Shown here in pieces: positions 10,793 to 23,400 of a stretch of DNA of 64,000 bases. Position 1 is the stretch's first letter. Each line of letters opens with the position of its first letter. The DNA is taken from contig NC_047062.1 in NCBI RefSeq assembly GCF_902459465.1, forward strand, positions 16,127,994-16,191,993, written 5' to 3'. Below the pieces are notes generated by a model. It was not told where the DNA came from and searched no databases. It saw only the letters and a list, made by a program, of their open reading frames with translations. This DNA comes from Asterias rubens. Taxonomy: Eukaryota > Echinodermata > Asteroidea > Forcipulatida > Asteriidae. The position numbers were made by a program, and so were the translations under genes.

Positions 10793-13700
10793 TCATATTC
10801 GGTGGTACCGTCCAGCTCGATTTCTTTCCTTTTCCATCCGGTCAAGTACTTTTTTCTCTTGCTCCTTTTGCTGAAAATAATCAAACATGAATAGGGGTTA
10901 AATAAAACCATACATCGTAGTTTTAATTAATCCGGGTAGACCATTGTACAACTATCTTCTAAGAAGAAGTTCAATGGTTCTGGAAGTGGCCGGTTGGTGC
11001 CCACCAAGTGCGTTTTTGTCGTCATCACGAGACTCGGTGATTTTGAATCGTTTATGGTCACAGGAAGTACAACAATATCACCACTTCATCAAATTCTATA
11101 CTTTTTGGGTAAATTAATTTATAAAAAAAAATTGAAGTTTTCAAAATTTCAAAATGTTTAAATTGTGCTGTTTTCTTCATCAACAAATTTTTCTTGGATA
11201 ACAAATTAAGAATCTGGTGCAAAAACACGGCCGAAAGAGGAGGAGATCGAATTGTCCATCCCTTTTGGCTAAAACCAAGCCAAAAGTTGTCTTCCCTCCT
11301 TTACTGATCAAACCAAGTTTTAGTGAACTACACCTAATTCGTTGTCTTTCTCCATCAAGAAAGTACAGTTTAAACGTTCCCTACAAAGTGTTGTCTCATG
11401 TCTGCATTGGCCCTTGCTCTCACCATTTCGGTCCCGAAATAGATGCGCCACACTGCCGCGTATAGCAAGAAAGTCAGAGGGTAGTTTTTGTGGATGAATT
11501 TAAACACGTTTGGAATCTAATAACAATTCAACCACTGACCTATAAAGATTGACCAACCTGTCTTAGCTGTTTCTGCCTCTCGGCAATCATCTCTTCTTTA
11601 TTCAGAACCCTTCGTTGTCCCCTAATCTTCTCCTCCTTCTTGAGATGCCATGCAATCAGGCTGCTGGTAATTGAAGAGACAGTGCTGAACGCACAGGAGA
11701 CGACCGCGGATGCCAAAGCAACCATCACTGTAGTATCCATGGTCTCCTTGATGAAAGTTTGCCCGTCCGTGGTGTGATCTACGAGGCCGAGCCGTAATAG
11801 TTGAATACAGATGCAACACACGATTACACCCACGACTGAGGCGGCGGTGAAGCACAGAATCTGTTAGGAATTGGTCAAATTGGGAAAGAACGGGCTTAGG
11901 ATGCTGAAACTAAAATCAACAAACGACGAATGATGATCTGAGTTCCTAATGGCGCAAATAGCAATGTTCCATAATGTCTCAACCCTTTCTTCACCAGGCA
12001 TACTTTAGTACCAATCCCAAACTTTCTCAACTCCGTGGGGATTAGGCCATAAAACCTGAAGTTACTTGGTTATAGTGCCAAAGAATTAATCAAACATAAC
12101 ACATCAGCCTCATAGGTTACCATAATCACCTAGATTAAGAGAAGCAATTTATGGTTAAATGTCTTACTCAATGACACAAGCGTTTTATACGAGCGGGTGT
12201 CGAAACCACACTATAGGTCATTATAACTTATATTCCAAGACCGCTCAGCCACAACGAAATTTATTTTGGAAGAGATAACAAGTAGGGACTCTAATTCTTT
12301 TGGGAAACCTTAATACTTTTTTCTTGCGTAGAAGAAACTGCAGATAGTCTGACGCTGGCACTTTGCGTATTTCCGGAGTCAGAATAAACCCTGATCGCGT
12401 GGGGGTTATACCGAATGGCTCAGTACGACCGGGAATCTTGTTCAAAATTGACGCAGAATAATGTACTGTACAAATCCAATTTAGTTTTGTTTGTATTTTT
12501 GATGTTGGTGTTAGCTTGATTGTTAGCTTAATTGTGTCCGCCCGGACACATTTGCATATGCAATTTTTTTTCCAAGCCTAAGGTATTATGTGCCTTAGAC
12601 AAGAACTTCCACTTGTTTCTGGCGGTTCGTATTTACTTTCCCATTATGCAGTTGCGTCAAGTACGCACTTTACATGAACTTATAATTTGTCTTAAAGAGG
12701 ATGTATACGGGAATAACAACTATTGGTAAGAAGCCTCCAACAAATTTAGATGGTATTTTGAGAAACATATACATGTATATCAAAATAATCTGGTTATGCA
12801 AAAGTATATCAGTTTTTATGCGACAAAATGTGAATCTGAGTAGCGGATGTTACTGTCCGTAATGTATTCATATTCGGGATTATTCTTCCTGTGGGTGATG
12901 GACGTATTCGCTCAAAAAATTCGACGATATCTAAAAAAAAAAAAAAAACGTGTCTAATGTAGTTTTATAGTATAAGATGATATGTACATAGGAGTATAAA
13001 CTAACTGTTTCAAAATCAAAAGGTATGCTTTGCCTGTGAGCTGAGGTACATGTTAAGAATTGTTCACTCTTATCGCAAAAGGGGAATCTATTGCAAAAAA
13101 AGCAGTGACACTGAGCGGTTAATACATACCGAATATGCTGTCTTGTGTTTCGCTGATGCAATTCCAAATGCTCCACAAACAACAATCTAATACACAAAGA
13201 TATGAGCAACAAACATCATGAGTTTCTAATAAACAAGTTTGGAAGTTTATAATTGAACACAACTCAATACAATGCGGTGGTAAAGGTGTAGGATCATAAT
13301 TTAAGGTGTAGGATCATAACTTTGTAATGACCCTGAAAAATATGTATAATATTGTATCCGAAGGTTTATAAAATACAACGGTAAATGGCATCCCGCAAAA
13401 TTATTTGTTCTGAAGTTGTCTCCTTTTGTTTAGAAATCAATAAAAGTATTTAGGCAAATATGAATCACTAAAATGTTGTGATTACCCGTTTGTGATTGCT
13501 GCAGTCAAAGAGGGGAAGTTGGTATCCATAACCGGATGGATTTGACGTTAAGTATAGGCCTACATGACAATTTATATTTCTTGATAATAATTGGTTTACA
13601 GATTATGTTGACAGAGGTCCAAAAACCAAGATATGACAATTTTTTCTAAAAGGCATCATCAACAATCAGACCACTAAGAATGTAGGAGGCAAACATTGGG

Positions 13701-14578
13701 CACATGGCATTAGGAAGGTCACAAGATGAGTGAACACAATTAAACGTATACGCTTATTTTGGACCCCATAGGCTAAAGGGTTGGCACCTTTAATAAGGCG
13801 TTAAACAACGCCACTAAACTGCGGTTTTGTCTACATCAACTGCGAGTATTTTGTTTTCCAGTTAATGCTCATGGTTGAGCAATGTTCATGATATGATGTT
13901 GCCCCAGCTGTTCTCCAATTAATTGGACCCGGGGCAATTCCATTAAAAACACTATTGAATAATATCATTTTGTCGCCCTTACAATGACGCTTCAGGGAGC
14001 TTTGTTTTGATATACATGATGATCATTGCAGTGTAAGTTCACATGGTACATGAACACTGTACGTTCACAGATGATGCTGTGCTGCAGGTTTATTCTGTTC
14101 CAAGGTCTCGTCACACCACAAGAACACCTTTTCAGTATTAACATAATACCCGAGTTTGAGACAAAAGTACGTCTATGTTATTAAAAAGCTAACACGTATA
14201 ATAATAGACTCGATCCAAGTCCCTTTCTCGTGCGAGAGGTCCCTATTTGGGGGAATTTTCTGATGATTAGGCGATGGGACTGAAAAATAAACGGGGTCTG
14301 GTATAGTAATAACTTACGCAACCACCGCTCCAGATAGGCGCCACAGTATAGGCAAGCCACGTTGATGCCGCCCGTCCAAAGAGAATGATACCTGTCCCAG
14401 CACTCACACCACCGAGGATGAAGTGGGGCAATGCAAGGATGACGAGGAAACATGTGATAACCCTCATACTAGGGCCTCTCTCCTTCTGAGGGGGCTGGGC
14501 GCCATCTTCTTCTGATGTTATTTGGGAAACAGCAGGCTGTTCCTCGGCAGATGTGGTGCATTTGGTGTCTGTAGTCAT
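10793..14578 (-). CDS. MS4A/CD20-like four-transmembrane protein, 4 exons
   Basis: Exons on the minus strand: 14578-14318, 13186-13130, 11860-11558, 10870-10793; every junction is phase 0 with GT-AG ends, giving 232 residues. Residues 1-38 are a polar, acidic cytoplasmic N terminus. TM1 is about 39-68. TM2 (about 77-101) is split between exon 1 (ending APIWSGGC) and the 57-base exon 2 (IVVCGAFGIASAKHKTAYS). TM3 is about 107-130 and TM4 about 148-178. The tail (179-232) is strongly charged and predicted helical or coiled (KKEEKIRGQRR, EERQKQ-type repeats). Four TMs, the P-x-W-x-G motif leading into TM2 and a small extracellular loop before TM4 resemble the MS4A/CD20 group of membrane organisers; no enzymatic motif is present. 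The last exon is also open in a second frame ending in PPKKGGD, so the C terminus is the least certain part. No polyadenylation signal close behind the stop was found. Confidence 0.8.
12148..12252 (-). repeat. tRNA-derived SINE fragment, antisense
   Basis: Read on the minus strand it starts GTTGTGGCTGAGCGGTC, an A-box-like tRNA head, and continues into GTTTCGACACCCGCTCG, a B-box-like segment. It matches the family at 34.9 and 43.1 kb. Confidence 0.55.
12715..12915 (+). repeat. Dispersed repeat related to the 31.4 and 36.1 kb segments
   Basis: Shares AACTATTGGTAAG-like start, TTTTGAGAAAC, GTTTTTATGC, AATTTGAATCTGAG-like and GGGATTATTCTTCCTG strings with 36055-36240. The strings occur in the same order. 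Confidence 0.45.
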
Positions 14579-14624
14579 TGCGGGGTCGTATGTTACTCGG
14601 TCTTTTACTTGGATGGTTAATCTG
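14579..14624 (-). other. 5' untranslated part of the first coding exon of the tetraspan gene
   Basis: On the minus strand a pyrimidine-rich stretch ending in CATCAG lies just above 14624 and forms a good 3' splice site; an alternative site three bases further in is possible. This implies a separate upstream 5' untranslated exon. The ATG at 14578 is the first in-frame methionine after this acceptor. Confidence 0.45.
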
Positions 14625-15400
14625 CTGATGAATAGGGCACATAAAGCTTGAATTTAGAAGAAAAAAAATACTGGTTATGAATAAGTTGTAATAAAGGAGC
14701 ATGAATATTTGCATTAGCCCTACACAGTCGTGGTACATCATTTTGAAATTACAATGTGTCTGTTCTTCTGAGAGACAAGAGCGGTTTTCAAGGGGTGGGT
14801 TTACACATCAAACAAGCAAAAAATTCAACAAAGATAAAACAACTTGAAGACCTAATGTTTAGTAAATATCAAATACTATAGTTTAAAATCGGCCAAGCAC
14901 TCAGTTAGCAACAACAACAAGCATCACATCTTTACAAAATGTAATTACAAAGACAGACATTGACAAATAATGCTTATTATGGTTCAAATAAATTATGAAT
15001 TGCATGTATTCTTAAACCCGCTATGGTAAACAGTCACGAGATCAAAACAATAGTTTTCAATTAACATTAGTCTAAACGTACATTCTTTCTATGGATTTCG
15101 TGAGCCTTACAAACATGTTTCTCTGGAGGTGCTGGCCACGCTATATCATCGGTATTTTTTTTAGATTAAAACAAATTAGACTAATATTTTTACCAGAACT
15201 CTGTCTTTAAACCCAAGCACAATCTTGTTATAGGTTTTGTATTCTATCTTGACCTTTAAGGTAGCGACTGCACAGGCTATAAATACATCTGACAACGAAT
15301 TTCACTCTACCGCGAGACGCGGTCGCTCGAGTTTATTTAATTTCAGTCCGACCTCCATGCGTAGGCAGCACATGCCCGTGTGCAGTGCGTTTACTCAACG
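14625..15400. other. Stretch with no recognised gene
   Basis: Probably the 5' untranslated intron of the tetraspan gene if its first exon is near 17.5 kb. No repeat with clear ends. Confidence 0.35.
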
Positions 15401-15925
15401 GTGGAAATTAAACAATTCTTGCACTGCAGAAAGTGTGTGTAAATAATTGATATAACCAGATTTTGTTTTCTCAACTCAGTTTGTTATATTATGACTGTGT
15501 GAATAAGGTGCTATGATGCGCCCTAGTAAATAAAGACAATGGCCGATGCAGTGCGATAATCTTCACTTATGAAGCAGAATTATTTGTTGTGGAAATTTTT
15601 TGTTGTGGACAAAATGTTTGCACTGCAGAAAGTGTGTGTAAATAATTGATTTAACCAGATTTTGTTTTCTCGATTCTGTTTGTTATAATATGACTGTGTA
15701 AATAAGGTGTTATGACACATCATCAGAATACTAAATAAGGACAATGGCCGATGCAATTATCTGTCGTGGAAATTAAGTGATTCTTGCATTGTAGAAGTGT
15801 GTGTAAATAATTGGTATAACCCGATGTTATTTTACTCAATTCTGTTTGTTGTATGACTGGGTGAATTATTGTGATACATCACAGTAAATAAGGACAATGG
15901 CTCATGTAATTATCTGTCACCCCAA
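15401..15925 (+). repeat. Three degenerate tandem units, about 180-base period
   Basis: Units begin with GTGGAAATT at about 15401, 15589 and 15767. Each contains a GTGTGTGTAAATAATTG-like stretch, TCTGTTTGTTATA-like sequence, TATGACTGTGTGAATAAGGT and GGACAATGGCCGATGCA with small differences. No coding potential is seen. Confidence 0.82.
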
Positions 15926-16513
15926 CCCAACAACCCCATGTGTATAGCTATCATGTGTGTGAATTGGTTAACTCCAGAGCGTAATACAACACTGTTCATC
16001 GTGTCAGGTTCAATCGATTACAACGGACTATTGCTATTTCTAGCTGTGAATAAAATATAATTAATTTTGGCAGTGTCTGAAAGAGTTGATGATTGTATCA
16101 TGGAGGACGTAAATTATTGTATGAAGAAGATTCAATTTCAAAATTTTGATTGTTCAGGATGTTAAGTGCAACAACAAAGAAATAAATTTAAAAGCCCAAG
16201 AGAAATATGACGCTCCAAGTTATCAATATTTTATACACAGTGAACGAATGTATGACCTTGTGGCTAGAAACTGGTTTCACATGGTAGCCGTCCAAGAATA
16301 AAGCATTTTAATATTTGTAGAATAGAGGGTTCAACAAGAATATCTTTAACATCTGACAAGATGAAGGCATCATTAAGGATCGTTTGCTATTCAGTAATTC
16401 AAACCTGTAATAAACCAAAGATTTTGTTTCACTTCAGATTTAAGAAAAAAAGGTGTGAATCGTTTTTTGAATCTGTCATTTTATGTGACACGTTGCTATA
16501 ATATTTTGTTTAA

Positions 16514-16878
16514 AGCCATTGAACACCTTCGGTACAGAAAAAAAACCTAATGTTCACAGATTTACAAATAACTTACAGGGTTTACAGAAGGTAATGGTGA
16601 AAGACATCTCTTGAAATATTTTTCCATGAAATGCTTAACTTTTTGAGAAAACATTAAAACAATATCAATTCTCGATATCGAGAATTACGGATTTGTTTTA
16701 AACACATGTCATGACACGGCGAAACGTGCGGAAACAAGGGTGGGTTTCCCGTTATTTTCTCCCGACTCCGATGATCGATTGAGCCTAAATTTCCACAGGT
16801 TTGTTATTTTACATAGAAGTTGTGATATACGAAGTGTGGGCCTTGGACAAAACTGTTTACCGAAAGTGTCCAATGGCT
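16514..16878 (+). mobile_element. Related TTAA-flanked MITE, second subfamily
   Basis: Termini AGCCATTGAACACCTTCGG and AAGTGTCCAATGGCT are inverted repeats, and exact TTAA lies on both sides (16510-16513, 16879-16882). The interior includes CTCGATATCGAG. The terminal pattern resembles the main family but the interior differs. Confidence 0.7.
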
Positions 16879-17525
16879 TTAACTTAGCTTTACCAAAATT
16901 ACATGATGATATTGATAAGTGTTGCCTTCCCGCAAAACACACATCATTTTGGATGTAGTATACACAACTAATTTTCCAAACAATATTTCCATTGCTGGCC
17001 CAAAGTTATTATATATCCAGTTATTATATATGTACGAGCCTTATAGCCGATGTGTAAATAAACCAGTGCTATCTCACTCAGCGTAATTGTGATTACCACA
17101 ACCGAAGATTTTTCCTCCATGCTTCAAAAGAGTTTCATGCAGATACAGAACCATAAGCCATTTGTAGACATGGTGGACACATTGCTATTTCGGGGGTAAA
17201 CTTGTTTATACACCCAAACATTGCAGTGTATTCCTATTGTATAGTGTCACCATATTTTAAAAGATGGAGGTAAAATATATTTCTACCTCCATGGTATAGC
17301 ATAATAGTAGTGCAACCTTCAAAACATAACACCAGTGGTATCTTCCTTTTCAGTTGACAGTAATAATATTATAGGTCTATATTCAATGCATAACGTAAAT
17401 AAAAATTGACATTAGGTGAAGTAACTGTACTTGCCTGCAATGCACACTATATCCTCAGCTGATGTTATTACTCCTATAGTTGATGTTATATTAAAGATGC
17501 AATGTCGATGTTGTGTATCTTCACC

Positions 17526-17830
17526 TCATGCAGCCAACTACACGGCTATGTTGATGATGCCGTGAATCGCGAGCTGATCATCGGGTTATCGTTGTAGAGA
17601 CTAGAGACTAGAGACCACGCACAGCTTATTATCAATGCAGTTATTGCGCGAGTTCGACCGTGGACGGTTTGGATGTCGCCTCGTGTCCGTGCAATTCCCG
17701 CCTCACACAACTGATCTACGCGGGAAGGACTCAGCGCATTTCCGCCGCCGTGTAGCAGTAGTGAGTACGGAGACGGGTGCAATGGCGACAGCGCATGTAA
17801 TATTATTATTGTCAGATGATGATGACGTAG
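17526..17830 (-). promoter_or_regulatory. CpG-rich segment, candidate first exon and promoter of the tetraspan gene
   Basis: This stretch is visibly richer in G+C and CpG than its AT-rich surroundings. On the minus strand it ends in CATGAG followed by GTGAAG, a plausible donor that could splice to the acceptor at 14624. Short open frames exist on both strands but none shows recognisable protein features. Interpretation as a transcription start region is inference. Confidence 0.3.
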
Positions 17831-18207
17831 GCCCTACGGGGCTCTCCATCTTTGCCGCCGACTGCGCGCAGCCGACGACTATTTTGTTGTTTATTGAACC
17901 GAGTTCTTTTTTTAACAAATAATACCAGAAAAAGAAATTATTAAAATGGCGATAGACACTGTTTTTGTATTTATTTTATTTTAAATGTAAATAAATTAGG
18001 AACATTATGTGAAACAGCATTGGTGAGCACCGCGGTATCAAACCCCCGATGTCAGACCCGTGTCTACTTGAGCTGCATTCGGGATTTGGGCCTAAGTTAA
18101 CAATTAATACTTGGTCAGCATAACTTGACCCAATGAAAATAGGTCAGGACTATAGGTCAGACTTGGACAGTCAGGGCGCAGATCATTACATCCACATTAA
18201 ATATTAA

Positions 18208-18545
18208 GAAATTTGACACTACTGGTAATTACTCAAAACACTTAGCCTACTTGGTAACGACCAATGTAGACCTGTTGAACATTGTGAGAAATAGGTCCCA
18301 CTGAAGTATTAACGTAGTTTTTGAGAATAAGGTAATTTCTCAGTCAAATAATCAAATACTTCAGCTAAAGCCTTTTAATATGCATCTGAAAGCACACATA
18401 ATGCAACAATGTGTTTCGCTGTTCTCTTGAAATTGCAGTGACCAATTTTTATTGAGCCCAAATGTTCACAGATTTGTTTGTTTATGTATAATAAGCCAAG
18501 TGAGATTACTGGTCTTTGAATTATCATCAAACGTGTCCAGTGCCT
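18208..18545 (+). mobile_element. Diverged MITE copy
   Basis: Starts with a degraded terminus (GACACTACTGGTAATTACTC) after TTAA and ends CGTGTCCAGTGCCT. Interior similarity to the main family is partial (GTTTTTGAGAA, TCTGAAAGCACACA). Confidence 0.6.
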
Positions 18546-19282
18546 TTAGCGGAACATTTTCCTCGGTTCATTTGTCGACACAGAACAGTTGCTTTCAAGT
18601 TACCTCCCCCGCCCCCACCCCCCCCCCCAACGTCCCCAGGACATGCAGTATAGACATCATCTATATTATAATCTTTTACAAAACGTATTACAGGTGCACG
18701 TGGGCCAGTCGGTTCCGAGAAATTTCAGCATGATGCGTTATGAAGATGATCGAAATGTTCCGATCGAAACCTCTCAAAGATTCGGATCAGAGACAGTCAT
18801 ACTTTAAAGTTAAGCTAGACGTGCTAATCATAGTCAACTTGTTTCATCATAACTCAATAGTCATTACTATCAAGTGACAGCAAACAGATCAACCAATTTA
18901 ATCGGTATGATAAAATCCCTAGTGAACAGAATTACTTTACACAGTGCCTCATAAAGATGTTAAAGTAACTATTCAATGAAGCGGGAAAACACTTTTGAAG
19001 ACATTTTGGTAATGAGCTTTTTGATCCAGTGGCGTTAATCATTGCTCAGTGCATGATGCATGACTGGGCAGTCTAGTTCAATGTGTTAAATACTGTCCCA
19101 GGCTATCAAGCAATTCAATTCAATTACAAGGCATACTCATAACTCAAGCTGAAGCCGATGATGAACTTAATTGAAAACACTGAGATGGGTTCAGCCGGGG
19201 TTCTTTATTTGTTATCCACAACCAAGGTCGAATTTCATAGAGCTGTGAGCATAAAAAGTAGCTTTAGGACAACTTGCCCAGT

Positions 19283-19745
19283 ATTAGTCGTCCAATTTGC
19301 ATGCAAGAGAATAATGAAACAACGAAAAAACACCCTTGTTGCATTACTTTGTGTGCTTTCAGATGCATAATAATAAAAGGCTTCAGCTGAAGTATTTCAT
19401 TATTTGATTGAGCAATTACCTATTTCTCAAAAACTACGTTACTTCAGAGCGGGAGGCGTTTCTCACAATGTTGTATACTATCAGCTCTCATTATTGCTCG
19501 TTGCCAACAATTACCTATTTCTCAAAAACTACGTTACTTCAGAGCGGGAGGCGTTTCTCACAATGTTGTATACTATCAGCTCTCAATATTGCTCGTTGCC
19601 AACAATTACCTATTTCTCAAAAACTACGTTACTTCAGAGCGGGAGGCGTTTCTCACAATGTTGTATACTATCAGCTCTCAATATTGCTCGTTGCCAATTC
19701 TGAATGCTTACAATCATTTTGAATAATTACCATTAGTGCACAGAG
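19283..19745 (-). mobile_element. MITE-derived block carrying an internal triplication
   Basis: Reverse-oriented family features (CATGCAAGAGAATAATGAAA, AACACCCTTGTTGCA, TTTCTCAAAAACTACGTTA) surround a three-copy tandem repeat. The outer termini are degraded. Confidence 0.6.
19414..19698 (+). repeat. Three-copy tandem repeat, 95-base period
   Basis: Units begin AATTACCTATTTCTCAAAAA at 19414, 19509 and 19604. Apart from one or two bases the copies are identical, so the expansion is young. The unit is itself a MITE interior segment (GAGCGGGAGGCGTTTCTCAC to GCTCGTTGCC). Confidence 0.95.
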
Positions 19746-20419
19746 CCCAAATTGTGTAAAAGTTTTCTTCAACATCTAAAAAATAACCTTTCTAACAGTG
19801 CTGGAATTAAATATAACATTGTATGCAATAGGAAGGTTTAATGAAGTTAATGACTCATATCAAAGTCGGATTAGGTTTTCAATCTCGCCTTGCCGTCGTT
19901 TTATTCAATCTTGCATCTCTGATGAATATACCATTCGTTGCGGTTGACGAATTGAACAAACAAAATATCTTGTGAGCAGATGTTTAGAAGTTTTTTTAGA
20001 AAGATAACAGTACTGCGCCCTCTGCCGGCAAGTGGTTAAGTTGGTGCATGATGTATGGAGGAGGAGGACACGACGTCTTTCATCTCTAAGACCATGGAGC
20101 AATAAAGACGACCCCATAGACATGGAAAGAAACAAGAATTAAACGAAACATCTGTTTAACAGTAATGTTTTAAAGGCATTGTGTAAAAAACATAAATGTT
20201 TGCTATTATTATAACATCAGGCAAATGAATTAAGTTTAAAGATGGTTACACCCCTGTCTCAAAATAATGGAATAGTCCAAGGAGAAGCAAAGCACAGATT
20301 TTGCACTTCAATGGTAGTGTGGTGTACAATCATTGAACGAACAACAAGTGGACACAATCTTAGATTGCTGTTTTGTTATGTTAGTGCTGTTTACCCACGG
20401 AAGGAAGATGCTTTAACAA

Positions 20420-20491
20420 GTTTCTTGAACTCTCCCGTTTTATTTCTTGTTGAGAAACTGTCTCAGTCATACTTCTGCTTCAGTCTTCAAG
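20420..20491 (+). other. Probable 5' untranslated sequence with a 3' splice site
   Basis: TTCTGCTTCAG ends at 20483, eight bases before the start codon, after a pyrimidine-rich run. This may be the acceptor of a 5' untranslated intron. The frame stays open upstream to 20447 but holds no ATG there, so the ATG at 20492 is taken as the start. Confidence 0.35.
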
Positions 20492-23400
20492 ATGCGCAAC
20501 GCTGATGAAAACTTATTCAAGACTGTCAGATTTGGAAATCCGGAAAATCTTGAGAAATTACTGAACGGCAACAAGAAGGGTCATCAAAACACTGTCAACA
20601 CAAACAGCAAGAGTCCGAAAGACGGGGCCACGCCGTTGATCCAGTGCATTCAGGGAGCTGGTCGAGTGGGTAACAACGCGTGGAACACCCGTACCACAAA
20701 CCATCTCGAGTGCGGTCGTTTGTTGCTCAGGCACGGTGCTAATCCGGACTCTAGGGATAAGCTGGGCAGGACTGCTCTGCACTGGGCTGTTTTCTACAAG
20801 AGGGTGGATTTTGTGGAAACAATTCTCGACCATAAAGCTGATCCAAGTCTCGGGGATCAAAAGGGACAGAATGTGCTAGACTTTGCCGTTCGTGTGAATG
20901 CAGATACTTGTTTTAAGTTGCTGTGTGCTCGAGTGGAAAAACAGGTATTAATTTTGGATCTTTCATCATAACTTGTCACTGTGTCAGTCCATGTCAGTCC
21001 AGTGACAAGTGTACATAAGTGCATGAAGTGTGCAACAATTAGTGTGCAGCAATTGGTGTCACCATGGAGGTGGTTGACAAAATGAATTGCTGACTTGATG
21101 TGAAAAGTATATTAAAGAAAAAGTAAACTCACTTATTTTGTATTCAGAGAAAAAACAGGATAACTTTCCGTATGGCGCCACCACTTTTTCACTCATTTTT
21201 ACAAAAAGGGATATCTCATTGAGGTAAATAAGATACTATATTATTTCATATCGAATGAAAAAGTGGTGGCGCCATACGGAAATTTTTCCTAAAAACAAAA
21301 TATTTATAGTATTGCTTCAAACATGGAGCTATAAATCTCAAACCTCTGTAAGTATAGTGTATTCAAGTTTCTTTGTGGTGGAAGTTGATGAAGTAAAAAC
21401 AAAATCGGATTTAATCATGATTGAATAGTCCTTTTAATACAACCATTTATTTTTCCATATTAAAAGATTTGAAATAGTACAACAATTAAATTCACTTAAA
21501 TTAGTGTGTGTACACATTGCTTCACAGTAATAGGTGAAACAACTGAAATCCTCTTTATTAATTAATAAAGTTTTACAAAATCTGAATTTGAATCAGAAAT
21601 ATATTCCATAAAGAAAACAAAGAAAACCATATTGGTTGTAGAAAAGGGTTTAAATGAAAGACAATTTTTGCATCGTTTGCCTGTTACCTTGCTCTTGGTA
21701 GTGCACCTTGACGACACCTATAACACTAAACCTCATAAAAGATATTTCATATAAAATAGTACATCTATTCAGATCAATTTTGCTATTGCTCCACAAAAAG
21801 GTGAACAAAGATGGAAATTAAGGTTTACCAAATCTTATTTGAGTCATGAATAAATTCCAGCAAGAAAACCATTTTGGTTGCTTAAAAATGTAAATGATAA
21901 AGACATTGCATTATTTGCTTTTCACCATGGTTAACGCACCAACAGTGTTGAGTAGCATTGATTGGTGACCGTTGTGGCTACACCTACAGTGTCATTACAT
22001 GGTTTGAATGTGTACAACTCTGTGCATACTATAGACAAATTTGACTTGTTAGATTACATTGTCGCTGATCTGGAGGTCGCTTGAGTTGGGTGGTATTTTG
22101 TCTGGATGAAGAAAGGGAGACATTTTAAAGGTCTAACTTTTTAAAACTTGGCTATAGTCAGTCTCTGGACACTTCAGTTGGTTTAGACACTGAGTGAGCA
22201 GAGCAGGTGGTTAGGGGGGGGGGAAGCTACCATGTATACCAAAAACAGGTGTATTATTTTTATCTTGGGAAATTTTATTTTGCAAAAGGGGAGAAAATCT
22301 GTTGACAAGTCGGACAAACTTCGTTTCCTTCCTTGTCTGACTTGAACTCTGTTTTTATCAATTGCTCGTGAGGGGATCATCATTTTAAACAATTCACTTT
22401 CATTCAGCTGTCATTTGTCAAAATGTTTCCATTTGATACGTGAATCAAAAAGAAAAACATTGTTTGTTCCAGGTACGTTAGTTTCTGCTATGATATGGTA
22501 CAGTATTTAACCCCAGAATTATTGGGCCTGTCAAAATGACTTCTTGTCAGAAATGAAATAAGCTGCTGCAAACCAGCCAAGGCGACTTTTTGTATAAACT
22601 CAAAAAATTGTTAATGGCCTGACGTTTCGACCCTATAGCAGAGTCTTTCGTGAAGGCGTTCAAGGAACTCTGCAGGGTCCAAACATCGGGGCCATGAACT
22701 ATTGTTTGTATTTTTCCAGCAAATAATACTGACTAACATACAATAATGTTCTTTTCTATTTATTCGATTGTAGTTCTCCTTGAATAACTAACAACAGCCT
22801 CTATTAAAATTGATCCGCTTAATTTTCAGTGAATTTAATTAAAGCGCTTAAACTATTGATTATGCCATATACTCGGTCCTCGTGCTGACAATCCAGTGTT
22901 TTAATTAACCACTTTAGGTGCTGGAGCAGTGCGATGCAGACGGTACCCCGTTACTCGTGTACGCTACGCAGCTCGGCCACACAGAAGCTGTTAGAATTCT
23001 GCTAGAATGTGGTGTAAGACCAAACTCCTCAAACAGGGAGGGACAGACGGCCGCACATATAGCTGTTTGGGGTCAACGAACTGACATCCTGAAACTTCTT
23101 TTAAGGTAAGTACTAAAATGAGGGCAAATTAACATTTTCTTAGATGATAATCAAGAAACCTGCTTTCTATGGTTGATGTTTTAAATTTTCTATTTTTCCC
23201 CTGTTTCTTTTTTTAGTTGCAAAATTTATCTCTTTACCTCTATGTTATAACATCTTTTTGAACAAGCATTATTTTGAAATGAAATTTATAATTAAAAATA
23301 AGAAAATATTTGTTTGTGATTGTCTTTAGGCCCTACATGATAAACAAAATAAAACCAATTGTAAAAGGAAAATTGAACGGTGGGCTTAAATAAATTAAAA

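Noticed and set aside
17635-17922. 95-residue plus-strand open frame in the CpG-rich segment
   Set aside because: No domain, no splice support, and open frames occur on both strands because stops are rare in GC-rich DNA. A promoter/first exon reading is preferred.
20447-20491. Upstream extension of the ankyrin protein
   Set aside because: The extension has no ATG and is crossed by a likely 3' splice site at 20483.
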